The translations under genes were made by a program, and so were the position numbers. From contig OX155957.1 in assembly GCA_944548615.1 (NCBI GenBank), positions 4,084,795 to 4,148,794 on the forward strand: a stretch of 64,000 nucleotides of DNA, given 5' to 3'. Below the pieces are notes generated by a model, which saw only the letters and a list, made by a program, of their open reading frames with translations, had not been told where the DNA came from and made no database searches. The DNA comes from Micropterix aruncella (lineage: Eukaryota; Arthropoda; Insecta; Lepidoptera; Micropterigidae). Below, one piece after another: positions 11,525 through 23,700 of this stretch (within the stretch, counting starts at the first letter, position 1; the number at the start of each line of letters is the position of its first letter).

Positions 11525-11800
11525 TCTCTCTTTACAAATTACAAATTATTTATTGAGTTCAAATTATGAGTAGGTTCAATATACCAAAGTCTTAACCTAA
11601 CCAGGCTGCCGCCTGTTCCAAGGTAGACAATTTATTTTAGTTATCCTAAGAAATCCATAATATTATATTTATAAAAATAAACAAAATCATACTTAATGTA
11701 ACAGAAATATCTTAATTACCTAATTAAAAATTCGTAAGAAAATGTCATGAAAATTGTCAATAACCTATTATTTTATTTTAAAACATTATAAAAAATAATA
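11525..11800 (-). mobile_element. LINE 3'UTR fragment
   Basis: Reverse complement of the 3'UTR seen at 44190-44330: AAGTCTTAACCTAAC, GGCTGCCGCCTGTTCCAAGG and GACAATTTATTTTA. The tail at the left end is short ACAAATT repeats. No coding region remains. Confidence 0.65.
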
Positions 11801-11908
11801 TATATTTATGTATGTATTAATAAGTATTAATATGTGTTAATAATATACAAAACAAATTCACTAAACTGAAAATAAAATTATATTTAGAAATCATCAATTT
11901 ATATACTA

Positions 11909-12480
11909 CTAGCTGACCCGGCGAACTTCGTACCGCCTAACAGTCAATGAATGTCGTGTTACAGATTATCTGAACTCAATTTATGATTTTATTAAAGTAA
12001 TCCAATTAATACAAAATAAATATTAAGTTCACTACTTTATTAAGATAATACCACATAAAGAAATATAAAAGTACAAAAAATAAATATACCAATCGCGTGT
12101 CAGCAAGACATGATTGAATTAAACTATTGTGCAGCATGGAATGCACTCGGTTTAATTCTCTTCATTGAAGCACCTTGTGGTATACGACATTTTTTGTTTT
12201 TTTATCAGGCGCAAGAACAAATAAAGCGGATGATTTGCCGACACGTGAACATGCCACGTATAACTTACCATGGGAAAACACGGATTTACATTTTGTATGA
12301 GAAAATGTTTTTCTTTTATTTTAATTTTTCACCAACTTTCCAATTTTTCTTTTTAAGTTATTCTGCTATTCGGGACGGAGACAAATATAACAAATCAAAA
12401 ACCATAAAAATCGGTCCAACCGTTCTCGAGTTATAAGTGTTCGAACAAACCCGACTTTGTTTTATATATATAGATATACA
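11909..12480 (-). mobile_element. Helitron 3' end (copy A) with helicase C-terminal remnant
   Basis: On the minus strand the element ends with a hairpin (GGCG, a 10-nt loop, CGCC) about 9 nt before the terminal CTAG at 11909, which is followed by T: the canonical Helitron 3' end. Upstream, roughly 12170-12295 on the minus strand, a frame too short for routine ORF calling reads FSHGKLYVACSRVGKSS and ends NVVYHKVLQ-stop. This is PIF1-type helicase motif VI and the normal C-terminus. The 5' part is lost. It is distinct from the neighbouring copy, which has its own C-terminus at 13106. Confidence 0.75.
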
Positions 12481-12930
12481 TATATAAAACAAATATGTAT
12501 TGGATTTTTTTTTTCCTCAAAAAATAAAATGTTTGAGAAAATGTTTTTTCTTTTATTAAATTTTTTCGAAAAATTTTTTTTTTGGAAATAATATGTATGG
12601 TAAATGTTTTTCTTTTATTTTATTTTTTCGGTAATTTTCCAATGTTTTAGTAGTTATTATGCTATTCGGGACGGAGACAAATACAAAAAAACAAAAACCA
12701 TGAAAATCGGTCTATCCGTTCTCGAGTTATAACAAACGCGGTTTCACCCGCGTGGTGATGAAAAATTGTGATAATGATGGTTTAGAGTATTTTATATTTT
12801 CGTTAATTTTTCAATGTTTTTATATTATTTTGCTATTCGGGGCGGAGACAAATCCAACAAATTAAAAATCATGAAAATCGGTCCATCCGTTCTCTAGTTA
12901 TATATATGTGTTCGAACAACTATATTGTTC
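12290..12930. repeat. Three degenerate ~180-300 bp repeats inside Helitron tails
   Basis: Three copies of a module end in (A/T)CGGTC followed by (C/T)(A/C)(A/T)CCGTTCTC and a TTATA (near 12435, 12731 and 12902). Each is preceded by GCTATTCGGG(A/G)CGGAGACAAAT. Between the second and third is GCGGTTTCACCCGCGTGGTGATG (12738-12762), the hairpin region that ends the small Helitron at 34143-34367. Confidence 0.65.
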
Positions 12931-15900
12931 GAACAACTATATATATGTATCTTCGAATAACTATATTGTGAAATGTATGTAAATTGGAACTAAGTATTTT
13001 TTATGATGATCTCACTAATAGGTATTATACCCTATAGTTTGTAAGGATACATAGGTACGGATGTATGTATATGATGATTGATGATAATGCAAAAGTTATA
13101 GGTAGCTACTGCAATATACTCCTATAAACTATGTTTAACGATTTATTTAGGTCAGCATAAACATGCAGATTTTGCGATTTAGAAACGCGTGAGCAAGCCA
13201 CATATAGCTGGCTGTGGGAAAAACACGGCGTGCCCAAATGTATACCTGCTACCTTTAAGGTTTGACCTTGCGATTTGTTGATAGTCATTGAAAATGCACT
13301 TTTAATGGGAACTGCAGGCGTTTAAAATTAAATGGTAAGTTATTGGGTATAATTGGGATACGTGACTTAAGAACATTGTTTCCCTTGGCTTCTCCAGTTA
13401 AGATTGTGGCTTTCACAATATGCCTTTTTAGTTCGGTGACTCGCAACCGAGTACCGTTGCATAATCTTGACGCGTCCAAGTTACGCATTAACAAAACGGG
13501 TACACCTACTTTTAATTCCAACTTATTCGATGGCACCCCAGATAACTCCAAAGAGTTTAGGAACTCCACGGGGTAAGTCGTAGTGTCATCGGATGATATA
13601 ACTGTGTCGATGCAGTTATACACTAATGTTTCGCTGGTTATTTCGTCCAAGATTTTTTATTTATTTTCGCAACAGTCTCATTTGTTGGTGCCAGTATGGT
13701 TCTTTCACACAACCAATTTTCGTCAAGAATATATTGTTGCAGATTTGGAAAAACTTGATTAATGAGTTCGTCTTCCGACTCCACGACATGGCAAAAGTGG
13801 TGTGTGAAAAGAACCATACCTTCTTGGTCGGTGTGTAGGTGGCCTTCACCAATTTCTATGAATTTTTGAGCAAATGTTCCTGACTCGACATCGCTGAATA
13901 ACTGGACTCGCATGTTAGTGGTAAGATAAAGCTTTTCAACTTTAGTCCACAGATATGATGCTTTCAGACATGCATTAATCTCGTCTGCTGCAGTACCTCT
14001 CTCGATAACAGGTAAAGTCTGTCTGAAATCCCCTGCCAATAACACTACCACACCACCCATCAACTTTTTATTGCGTTGAATGTCTTGTATACAGAGATCA
14101 AGGGCCTCGATGGCGCGTTTGCGTGACATTGTGCGCTCGTCCCACACGATCAGCTTACATTGTTGCAACAGGTCGCCGCGGGCACTGTTCTTACTGATGT
14201 TGCACGTTGGGGTTTCTTCCCTTGCCAGATTAAGAGGTAATTTAAAAACCGAGTGTGCCGTCCGTCCACCGCTCAGTAATGTAGCAGCGATCCCAGAGGA
14301 AGCCACTGCTAATGCAACATTACGGTCTTTACGAATTTTTGCTAGAAGCAAATTAAGCAAAAATGTTTTTCCCGTACCCCCCGGGGCATCAAGAAAAAAA
14401 AGGCCGCCTTCACCAAGCTCAACTCGTTGTAATATTTTGTTATAAATGTCTTTTTGCTCGGGTAGCAGGCGTGGCTCAGTTTCGCTTACCTGAGCATCTA
14501 ATAAAGCGGTATCGTACCTTAGCTCTTTGATGACATCGGTCGACAGCTCTCCTCGACGCTGTGGTATGGACATACCGAAGTCGGACAATTTCTTTCCGGA
14601 AATTGATATTATTTTGTCCTCTATAAGTCTCAGTGCTTCATTCAAACAAAGATTATTGTTGACTTGATCCATCCTTTCAAATCTGTGCAAGATATCTTCT
14701 GATAATGAAGTTTTATACTTATCCCATAGTTGAAGAGGATTTGATAAACCGCAAGTGCATATCAATATTGCAAATAGCTCCCTTATTTGCGAAGGAGAGC
14801 GACACAGCACGGCCTCTTCCATTGTGGCATCCCAGTGGTTGTCATCTTCCAACAACCCCAACTTCTCACACGCTTGTCGAAAAGTTTCAAGTTCTTGGCC
14901 GTCAACTGTTTTTAGATCCGAGAAGTTAGTGGGGCCCTGTATTACATTTAGCAGCATTCGCAAACAGTAACATTCGAAGTTACTAACGTGCACTGTGTAA
15001 ATGCGCCCAAGAGCATCTCCTGCTTTCACACCTGGCCAGCCGTCGACAGATGTTCCTTGTAAACGACGTTTCCATTCTTTCAACGACACGTTCCAAGTAT
15101 AGTAGCGGGGTACGTCAACATAAAGTAATGTTTTTGCAAATGCGTCATTTTGGCAAAGCAGGAAGAATGCAGTTAGTGTCGTCTTAGGTGGTGCGGCCAT
15201 TCTCTCTCTAAAATTGTTTTCAGTGAAATAAATCCGCTGGCCATTGAACAGATGTACCTCAAGATGAGTGACTGTTGGATGTCTCTCATGCAGAGGCAGA
15301 CCCAAAATCCGCCACGCTGCTTCGTTACTACTAACATATCGACCGGTTCGAAATGTTTGCACCTCATCTCTCGGGTCAATGTGAACATTCAATTGCTGTC
15401 GTATGTTAAAAATAGCCTACTCACTACCTTTGTTAATATATTTACAAATATATTTTATAGCCTGTACCGTATTGCAGAACTCTACATTTATATGGCAATT
15501 AAAAATCATGATGAGAAGAGGAGAATATGGTACTATCCAGCTATTGTCAACCAATACTTCCTGTGTTCCACCTCTGATTTTTTGAGTTATCGTACAGCCG
15601 CCATCTTCTGGTGCTCTACGCCTGTACAGAGGATAGCCCTTGACGTTGGTTTGAGTATGTTTTAAAAGCGCCCTTGGATACTTTTTGGTACATTTGCCTT
15701 CCTTCGTGCATGGTGATGACGGATTTAGTGCACCACAGGGACCGTGAATCATATTTATGGTCACAGAGCGTTCATAGAGCTTTCGATCAGTTTCGGCGTT
15801 GGGTATCTCTGCATTTATGACTTCATCAATTTGGTTAGGGCGTAATTTATCCATCAACCACAGCAGTAAGTGCACGTGAGGCAAGCCTCCTTTCTGCCAC

Positions 15901-16838
15901 TCGATCGAGTACATGAAGCACTTCATATCACCAAATATTTTACCTTTTGCAAGTAGAGCAACTAAGTTTTGAACTTTTATTTTAAATACTCTGGCTGTTA
16001 AGTCATGTCTGTCCGTTGAATTTTGACCTGGAATTGAGCTCTTTAGTGATTTCTGGCCAGGCGGGATTACATGTCATTGTAATGAACATATCAGGCCTCC
16101 CGTAGTTACGCACGTATGTGAACGCATCCTGGGTGTATTCGTGAAGATATCTCGGGCTATTTACAAATGATGACGGGAGAATTACCATTTGACCCAAGTT
16201 ATTTGGATCTAAATCCGCATCATTCCTTATCGCGTCTTGTAAATGTATATAATTTTCTGCTCGCAGTTTCGTTTGGTTCAAGGCAATAAACCTTAAGCGC
16301 TCACTCTCCACTTTGACGTACATGTCCACCAAAAATTGATGTAGGAGAAGTCGACACCGAAGCAATAAATTAAAATTGTTGCGTCGTACCATCATATGAT
16401 AAGCATAAACGTCTGAAAGAAGGCCTTGTCGCACTCGGGAATCTCTGATCTTTCTATGTACGCTGGCGACTTTTTCTACTCTTCCTAAAAAATACAATAC
16501 CTGCTTATTCAATGAAAATTACAGCAACATACTAATTAATAGTCAAAAAATAATTCTAATCTGCTAATTGTGAAACGAAATCACGCTTTTTACCTATGCA
16601 ATGGAGATAAAAACGAAGTAATTTCTATAATTACCTACTAACCACAAACAAATTACGCTTTCGTTGTTTTATTGTAAGTAATAATTAATTTACGATTACG
16701 ATGATAACATTAATTACGGACACATTATGAACACAGCTGTCAATGACATCGCCATAGTAACGTCACGCAATCGTCGCCATAGTAACGTCGCGCAATCGTT
16801 ACAAACTTTCGCGTTTATATTATTAGTAGGAAGTAGGA
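12730..16838 (-). mobile_element. Autonomous-type Helitron (copy B), decayed
   Basis: Contains the RepHel gene (13106-16512). On the minus strand the likely 5' end is TCCTACTTCCTACTAATA starting at 16838, preceded by A, as expected for insertion between A and T. Its 3' side near 12730-12765 retains the hairpin module CCACGCGGGTGAAACCGCG, but the terminal CTRR has been lost or replaced. The boundaries are inferred from the terminal sequence shared with 34143-34367 and 16839-17107. Confidence 0.7.
13106..16512 (-). pseudogene. Helitron Rep-helicase (RepHel) pseudogene
   Basis: Minus-strand pieces in order are as follows. 16512-16003 is a Helitron-like N domain. 15926-15417 is the Rep nuclease, with HUH motif GLPHVHLLLW and the two-tyrosine motif YICKYINKG. 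15392-13638 is the PIF1-type SF1 helicase, with Walker A GGTGKTF near residues 338-344, WDER near 417-420 and GDFRQ near 454-458. 13650-13285 and 13288-13106 hold the last helicase motifs (TINKSQGQT, YVACSRV). Breaks: a frameshift near 16030, an in-frame TAG at 15417-15419 just after the two-tyrosine motif, and frameshifts near 13655 and 13290. Both catalytic cores are otherwise preserved. Its role would be rolling-circle transposition. The N-terminus is missing upstream of 16512. Confidence 0.92.
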
Positions 16839-17107
16839 TTGTTGAGAAAATTTTCAAAATATATGTTGACGCTTAGAATTTAAATTTCGAATATCAATTT
16901 CTTAGATTTTTCCTACTTACTTGACAGTTATCGTTATATTGTAGATAATTCACACTATATCTTTATAAATTATAGCCTATGTGTTATTCTGATGTGTAAG
17001 CTATATTATTGTAAAGTTTCATCAAAGTCCATTCAGTAGTTTTTGCGTGAAAGAGTAACAAACATCCAGACATACATACAAACATTCGCGTTTATAATAG
17101 TATAGGA
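16839..17107 (-). mobile_element. Helitron 5' end fragment
   Basis: On the minus strand it starts TCCTATACTATTATAAACGC at 17107, preceded by A, and matches about 155 bp of the 5' half of the small Helitron at 34143-34367. It then carries a segment (TTAAATTCTAAGCGTCAAC) that recurs at 38740 and 62645. It abuts the 5' end of Helitron B. Confidence 0.65.
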
Positions 17108-17129
17108 TTATGTTATTATTATAAAGATT

Positions 17130-17330
17130 CAATTATCTAATAAGGTGTTCAATATCTGCATTTTTACAATTTAAGAGGTTGGCACTCAAACTATTTTTAA
17201 ATTTATATGAAATGTTAATGTCTTTAATGTTTGGTGGTAGGCAAGATAAGAGAAACTGGATTAGCCAAAAGCGGATCTCCTGAGTGGTATTGCCATTTGT
17301 TTGTTTCGATCTTCTTGTCACACGAGATTG
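17130..17330 (-). mobile_element. Probable LINE ORF2 C-terminal remnant
   Basis: The minus frame 17133-17321 ends with LPPNIKDINISYKFKNSL, which resembles the C-terminal tail of CR1/Jockey-type ORF2 proteins. The remainder does not align well, so this is a weak call. Confidence 0.4.
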
Positions 17331-17340
17331 CTGGCGGAAG

Positions 17341-18150
17341 CATTTTGAGAGTTAATGGGCCCTTGCTGAGTTGGCCACGAAGACCCATTCTGTTCAGGGT
17401 TGGTCACACTCACGGGTCAACACCTATCCGACGGCTTTCACGCATGAAGTGCGAGCCCGGGTAGGACTCTGGCCGTATGGTCAGTTTCCCCTGGGAATCA
17501 AATTTCTGGCGCTCCTGGATGGTCTGCGCACCGTGCGGCGAAGCCAATCGACTGTGCACTCTGACTAACAATCGGGGGAGTCTGGAAGCAGTACTGTTTC
17601 CTATAGAGCGGGGGTGTTTGCGGACCTTACGGCGACTGCTCTTGAAACGACCATCGGCCATCCGATCCTGGGTGAAGAGCCGGGCAAAGGACGCCGTGGT
17701 CCGCGATAGATTCGGTATACACCGTTTCACCGCTTCGTAAAGGAGAGGACCGCGCAAGCGACCTCGAACTCGTAACCAATCGAGAGACCGGAGTAATCTG
17801 GTCACAATTGGAAGTAAGGGCGTGAGTGTCGACACGCCAGGTAACATTCCTGGCTGTCTCGCGGTTAAGGCGTTGGCCTCTTACGGGCTTGTGACGTAGC
17901 TAGATGGTGGACTGTTTTCGTCTCCAAGTCTTCTACGTTCACTCCAGGGAGATAGAACGACTAATCTTTAAAACTTCCTGAGGTGACGGGCTCGCCCGCT
18001 GTAGTCGACAACCCAAGTTATTCGGTAAAGCATTCCAGATTCAGGAAGCTTCCACGGATGAGTACGAGAAAAGCCGCTTCTGATTCCAGGGATGGATAAC
18101 AGGTTATTACCCTCTGATCTCAGAGGACAACTGTGCGCCGATAGAGCAGG
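17341..18150 (+). repeat. GC-rich dispersed repeat family, copy
   Basis: About 800 bp of GC-rich DNA closely similar to 35080-35760 and 39655-40620. Anchors are AGCCAATCGA, CTGTTTCCTATAGAG, GGCGACTGCTCTTGAAACG, GGAGAGGACCGC and GGTGGACTGTTT. The minus strand has an open frame of 145 codons (17410-17847). No conserved domain is recognised; the element class is unknown. Confidence 0.7.
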
Positions 18151-18159
18151 AACATGATA

Positions 18160-18650
18160 TCGATTTTTTTTTAAAAATGCTTTTATATTAGCTACATCAA
18201 CCTACGCCGAAAGATTTCAGAAATAGGTCGGCAACACTGGTTCAGCAATAAAGTTAAAACCAGTAAACATATAAATAGAACAGCCCGGCATGTATGTCAC
18301 CCATTCAAACCCAGTGTAATTCAGCGAGATAATATAAAGTGTTTCGTCGTGTTCGTATTTATATAACGATTGGATATTGCATATTATATATCACATATAA
18401 CCAGTTCGAGATATATTTTTCAAGTAAGTAGAGTGGGGCGTGAACAATAGAACTATTTTAGATATAAGTAGGTACATATATTACTGGAGTCGTTTGTTGT
18501 TCTGGAGTCACGACAAATTTGTATGTACTGCTAGTAATGCTGGGCGCGTACTGCGATGAAGTACGATTTTTACGCCGAATGGAATTAACCACCACATTTT
18601 TGCGGTTCGCGTATTTAGTTTGCTGCGCTGGCTGCACTTAAGAAACTAAA
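18160..18650. other. No gene recognised
   Basis: AT-rich sequence without recognisable frames or repeats shared within the window. Confidence 0.4.
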
Positions 18651-18654
18651 AATA

Positions 18655-19160
18655 ATTCAATTCAATTCAATTCAATTCTTTATTGATAAATCACACAGTA
18701 TTACAGTAATAATATTTTAAAAATATATACAGATTATATACAACAAATAAAACCGGTTACGGATTTCAATAAAATTACATAAATTACGCTTGAAAAAACT
18801 ACTTAATAAAACTAATGTACCTTCAATTTTAGTATTACACAAGAGTCTAGTATTAAGGGTGTGTGTGTATATGTTTGTGGGAGTATGTTGAGGGTGTGGA
18901 GTGTGAGCGTGTATGATATTAGTAATGGCATATAAAAAATATAATAATAATAATAATAATAATCAATAAAAATAGCTAATTCAAAGAGTCAGCTTATTTT
19001 ATCGGTTAGGGTTTGATTTACGGAGTATTTATAAGTGATTATGGAATTATTAAACATATCAATACCATTTAAATGGGTATTATAAAGCTCACAGCAACGT
19101 GTGAGTACTCCATTCCTTGATGCATTAGTTTTAAAACGCGGCAATCGAATGTTCAATAAT
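18655..19160 (-). mobile_element. 5'-truncated LINE 3' end
   Basis: Read on the minus strand, 19150-18990 gives a LINE C-terminus-like peptide (NIRLPRFKTNASRNGVL then CCELYNTHLNGIDM) followed by a stop, a 3'UTR with an ATT/TAA microsatellite and an (AATTG)n tail at 18657-18680. No longer frame survives. Confidence 0.6.
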
Positions 19161-21420
19161 CCTAATATGTTTTTTATATATTTCGTAATAAATCATTTCA
19201 ATATATCGTTTCATTTCGTATCATTAAATGAACCATAACGAGCAAGCAGTCACAGCAACATCTAGTATTTTTCTTACTTATTTTCTTTATTATAAAAGAA
19301 ATTCGATTTCAAAAATCATTCAAATTAAAATAGGATTTTTTTAAAAGGAAATTACGTTGCGTTTGATGTATTATTTGATAATAAAGTTCATTTAAATTTC
19401 GATTTTTTGTAATGGCAATCCTGCCACTGTCACTTTTCGTCTCTCACCGCAAAAAAAAAATGCAACACTCCACAGAATTAAAATCCAGCCCGATTTTTTC
19501 TCTACAAATTCTCCGGAAAGAAAACGCACCGCGCAGGGTCCGCTGCGCCTTGTTATCGTGTTTTGTTAACACATTCATAATAACCAAGGTCATGCTATTT
19601 TCGGGTACGCTGTTTCGTTGGCCGAGTCGAATGGATAACTTTCCCCGCGTTCGCCTGCGGGGGGCCGGGGGAGAATATCATTCATTTCGTATGTATATGC
19701 GTGCTCGCCAGACACATCTCGTCAAATATTTGTGACATTGTGTGTTTTTGTTTTATTTTATCGTTTTAATGGAGTGGAATAAAGAAAACACTTAATATTT
19801 TATACAATTGATACGGGAAAACCCGTTATTTGGGACGCCCTACATCCAAAGAAAATAAAAATAAATCTAAATAGCTAATCGCATGTCAGGTGGAATAACA
19901 TTACTATGCCATGTTGTTTTCAGTATTCAGTATTCAGTATTTAATTTATTTATTCAGAATATACAATAAAACCATGAATTATAAATTAAAGCTAATTATC
20001 GCATATCGCATTCGTCAGTTTATATGTAGATATAAAACTATTAAAGCATAAATATTATTTCGACAATAGCGTTGACTAAAGTCAGCTTTACACGGCAGAC
20101 AAATAAAATAATAAAAAAATAGATTTGAATCCATGTACATGAGTATACATATAAAATAGATAATTATTTTAAGAATATTAATAGTCATCAAGCACTTTAT
20201 ACAAAAAATAATCACACTATAGGAAGTATCAAAACAAAATTGGAAAAAACAACGTATGTATATGATCAGGTATGTTACATTACACATTGTAATCTACATA
20301 TTAAATATTAAATTCATAATATTATTATTAAACAATAAGAACTAAAATGAGGTACCTGAAAGTTACATATTGATGTTATTCCCATTTGAAAGAATTGGCA
20401 TGCTCAAAAAAATCACCCAGCTTATAGAAAGCATGTGTGGATTGCAGCGTTTGTTTTTGTATATCTGGAAATTGTTAAAATCTCTTTATAATCGCAATTT
20501 CTAACCCAAATTTGAGTTCAATTTGCAGTTCTTGATAAATGTTTAGGGAACGTGGCCGTAGTTAGGTTCTAACACGAAATCTATGTCTATTTCTTCTGAC
20601 AAGAACTAAATCCACTATTGCCTAAACAGTGGACACGTCTTCTCATTTTAAATAGATAAGTTACTAAGAAAAATATTCTGTACTCGAAAATCGCAGTGGT
20701 TGGCCTGTTTGCTAAACATGTTTTACTCACATGTTAGCAAAACAATATTTTGTTTGTAACATGGCACAGCAGACCTGGCTTAACTGATTATTTGAACTAT
20801 AATAACGATGAAAAAAATATTAGTAATATAATGATATTCCGAACCATGTTTGAAACGCCCCCCTGCCCGGGGACATTTATTTCAAAAAAAGAAATTTAAT
20901 TGTAAATTTAAATGTAGGTATATAGTATACGACAACATATTATCAATCTGCTAAAAGTATTATATTTAGGATCAAATTCTGTGAAAAAGTGCGTATAGAT
21001 TTATTATTTATAATGACTTCCTTGTGTATTTTTTCTAGTTAACCTAGACCTTATCTATGTACCTTTAATAATCATGTTCAAGGTTTTCTAAAAAAAATAA
21101 CCTTATACATGAATTATATAATATTTAGTGTAGTTATCATTATGGAATAATTAATGTTATAATATTTAAATATCCACAGAGTGATTGTAGGGTCCCTTTA
21201 TTAGGTTTGGTATAAAAAAAATATAAATAATGAAACCCCCAATGACTCCAATCACCTATAAATTGCCAGACAGGTAAAATAATTTAAGGAAATCTAATAA
21301 TAATCCAAAAACATATTTCCTTGTTATGATATTTCACACTCAGTTTTAGAGATGCAAAAAAAACTCAAATAACTGCAAAGCATTTTACGCGTTTAAAAAT
21401 GCTAATTCTGTGGTGATGGA
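19161..21420. other. No gene recognised; mainly AT-rich intergenic DNA
   Basis: Contains a short GC-rich hairpin at 19638-19665 (CCCCGCGTTCGCCTGCGGGG). The frames at 19412-19735 and 20015-20287 have low-complexity composition and no domain. No TE signature could be assigned. Confidence 0.4.
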
Positions 21421-21423
21421 TGA

Positions 21424-21837
21424 TATACAAGCTGAGTGTTTAATTGGTGACATCCTTGAAGTGGGTGAATCAGTACGAGCAAACAATCAACTTTTGATTT
21501 ATAAAAAAATTAAAATATATATTTCTTAAAACAATTTATATATTTTTTTAATTTAAGAAATTTAATCATTTACAAAATAGTATTAAACAGAGTTAGGCGC
21601 GTTGCGCCATCCAGCGGTAGGTAAAATATCGCGAATTTTGTTTATACGCAGTATTTTACTTATTGCTAGATAGCGTTGCGCGCTTAACGCTTGCCAACCT
21701 TTTATTTATTAATTATCTTTTTCAAATAAACTAAAAAAAAATTTTTTTTTCATTTTTTTTTTATTAGAAATTGTTTATTTGCTCGTACTGATTCACCCAC
21801 CTCAAGAATGTCACTAATTATAAGCTCATCCTCTATA
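21424..21837. mobile_element. Fold-back MITE, copy 2
   Basis: Same family as 2652-3070: TIR segment GTGACAT(C/T)CTTGAAGTGGG then TGAATCAGTACGAGCAAA at the left and its reverse complement at the right (21778-21837). The internal stem is also preserved: GCGCCATCCAGCGGTAGGTAAAATA against TATTTTACTTATTGCTAG. Length 414 bp; non-coding. Confidence 0.8.
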
Positions 21838-21879
21838 TATAAAGCGTCTTATAGTAACCTTAAATTTCGCGTTATATTG

Positions 21880-22300
21880 ACTCTAAGTGAGGGACGTCTT
21901 CCGACAGATATTTATATATGTCTTCCGTTAGATATATCTTCCGACAGTTTTGAGCTAGAATCTCGAGAGCCGATTCCATAGCCGGCTTTCATTGGGATTA
22001 TATTGGGAACCTAGCATCAATCTTCCATGCGGTGTGTACCAAGTCGTGCACTCGAGCTGCAGCTCTGGTTGCAGTGCGGGGTTAACCAATCTAAGGGCTC
22101 TTAGCCGTCGAAATATCGAGGGCCCCTTTGCACTTTTCGGGGCCCCGACGACGATGGGGGCCCTAAGCTATAGCGTGTGTAGTTTATACCTAAATCCTGC
22201 ACTGTCTGGCTGCATTTGTGTGTCGTCTGCACGCCGAACCCCATTACAAATTATCGCCTAATTTGATCCTAAGCGTACAGTCAAAAGATACCGAAGAAAT
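21880..22300. other. GC-richer block, unclassified
   Basis: Holds a repeated GTCTTCCG(A/T) motif (21894-21945) and GGGGCCCC-type palindromic runs near 22110-22165. The plus frame 21992-22261 (89 codons, Cys- and Ser-rich) matches no family I know. Confidence 0.35.
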
Positions 22301-23240
22301 ATCATAATCGAGGTTGATAGTGAACGAGATAATCTTCTATCAGTAAATCAATACGAATTTAGGCTGAGTAGAGGATACAACGATGTGATTATCCCAGTCC
22401 CAAAATACATATTTACCAATTTATTTATTTCATCAATAAACAATACAAAGTAGATATAAATATATAATTAAATAAATAGGTGTGGCAGATGCAAACAGGG
22501 TAATCTTAGTGAAGGGCGCACTCTATCCATAATATCTAGAAAACTCGATGAAAAGAGAACAGTTCTTGATCTATTTATATGTTTGACCTGTCTGAAGCTC
22601 TCGATACGATTTCCACTTTATTCTCATTCATAAACTTCCTTCATTCGGAATCGTAGATACAGCCTAAAAAACTACATAGATCATGATTCATCAATGCAAT
22701 AGATCATACTATAGTTAGCATCGATTTGCGATTCATGTAAATGTGAATCAAGGTAACGTTTTGGGGTAATTTCTCTAAACTTTACGCAAATGATCTGTGT
22801 AATCTGCCCTTAATAACAAAATAAACAGTATTTCATTTGCGGATGATACACTTCTCGTGGATGCTGAGTCCTAGGATGCAATCAATGAATTGCCTAATGA
22901 ATTGCTCGACCGACACATCTTAGCTAATAATATATAACATAATTAATTACTTTTGCATGTGCCAAATCGACATTACTGAGAGTCTGTATAATGAGTAAAT
23001 ACTATTAAATAATTGGGTAACATCATAGACTCTAAATTAAATTGGCAGTCTCAAGTGACATAACTAAAGACAAGGCCCAGAACGCTGGTACATGTTTTCC
23101 AAGAATTTCGGAACATCGTTCCAGAAACCATAATGTATGCCACTTATATAGCTCTATACGAGATATGTCACATATACTGATTGCCAGTATATTGTATGCT
23201 CATCAATATTTATATTTTAATATCAGTATATTATGAAATG
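22300..23240 (+). pseudogene. Decayed LINE reverse transcriptase
   Basis: Several LINE RT motifs survive in different frames: FDLSEALDTI near 22585-22615 (motif A, usually DLSKAFDT), QG-NVLG with a downstream NDLCNL near 22750-22810 (motif B region) and SISFADDTLLVDAE near 22828-22870 (motif C, FADD). Stops and frameshifts separate them. The type is CR1/Jockey-like; the copy is dead. Confidence 0.7.
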
Positions 23241-23700
23241 ATATAATATTTGTTTTTTTATACATTTTCTATTTTATTTATTTAAAGTAATTAAAAAATA
23301 ATTTAAAACAATTTTATCTTAGGAACTATGCACAGACATATTTTAAACATTGAATTAATAGCAGAAAAATAATACATTGCATAGTCCAGTGACAACGCCA
23401 CCTAACTAGGTTGGGACCTGTTCTAAGGTGAACGTTTAATTTTGCGCGTGCTTGTTCAGTAGGTACTGTGATTATTACAAAAACAAAATTAAAATATGTT
23501 TTAAATTAAAATGTTAAAAAAATTGAAATCTAAATTGTAATAAAAAAATATTTATTTGATCACAAAAGAATAAACATGCAACAACTACGTTAAAAACTAC
23601 AAAATTTTGATACTTAAAATTAGGAGTAGAAAATAAACATGTAACTGAGATAAAGAATTTAAAAAAATAAAACTATTTCATAAAATATTTTTTTTGTATC
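23240..23700 (-). mobile_element. LINE 3'UTR-like fragment
   Basis: The segment GCCACCTAACTAGGTTGGGA then CCTGTTCTAAGGT (23398-23431) matches 33010-33052, which lies downstream of a minus-strand LINE C-terminus. No coding part is recognised in this copy. Confidence 0.45.

Noticed and set aside
12110..12436. 108-codon plus-strand frame as a gene
   Set aside because: It is the complement of a Helitron helicase C-terminus on the minus strand plus a degenerate repeat.
13343..14929. Plus-strand frames at 13343-13576, 13626-13838, 14080-14445 and 14705-14970
   Set aside because: All are shadows of the minus-strand Helitron helicase.
21992..22261. 89-codon plus-strand frame as a gene
   Set aside because: GC-rich composition explains the frame; no domain, no signal and no repeat support.
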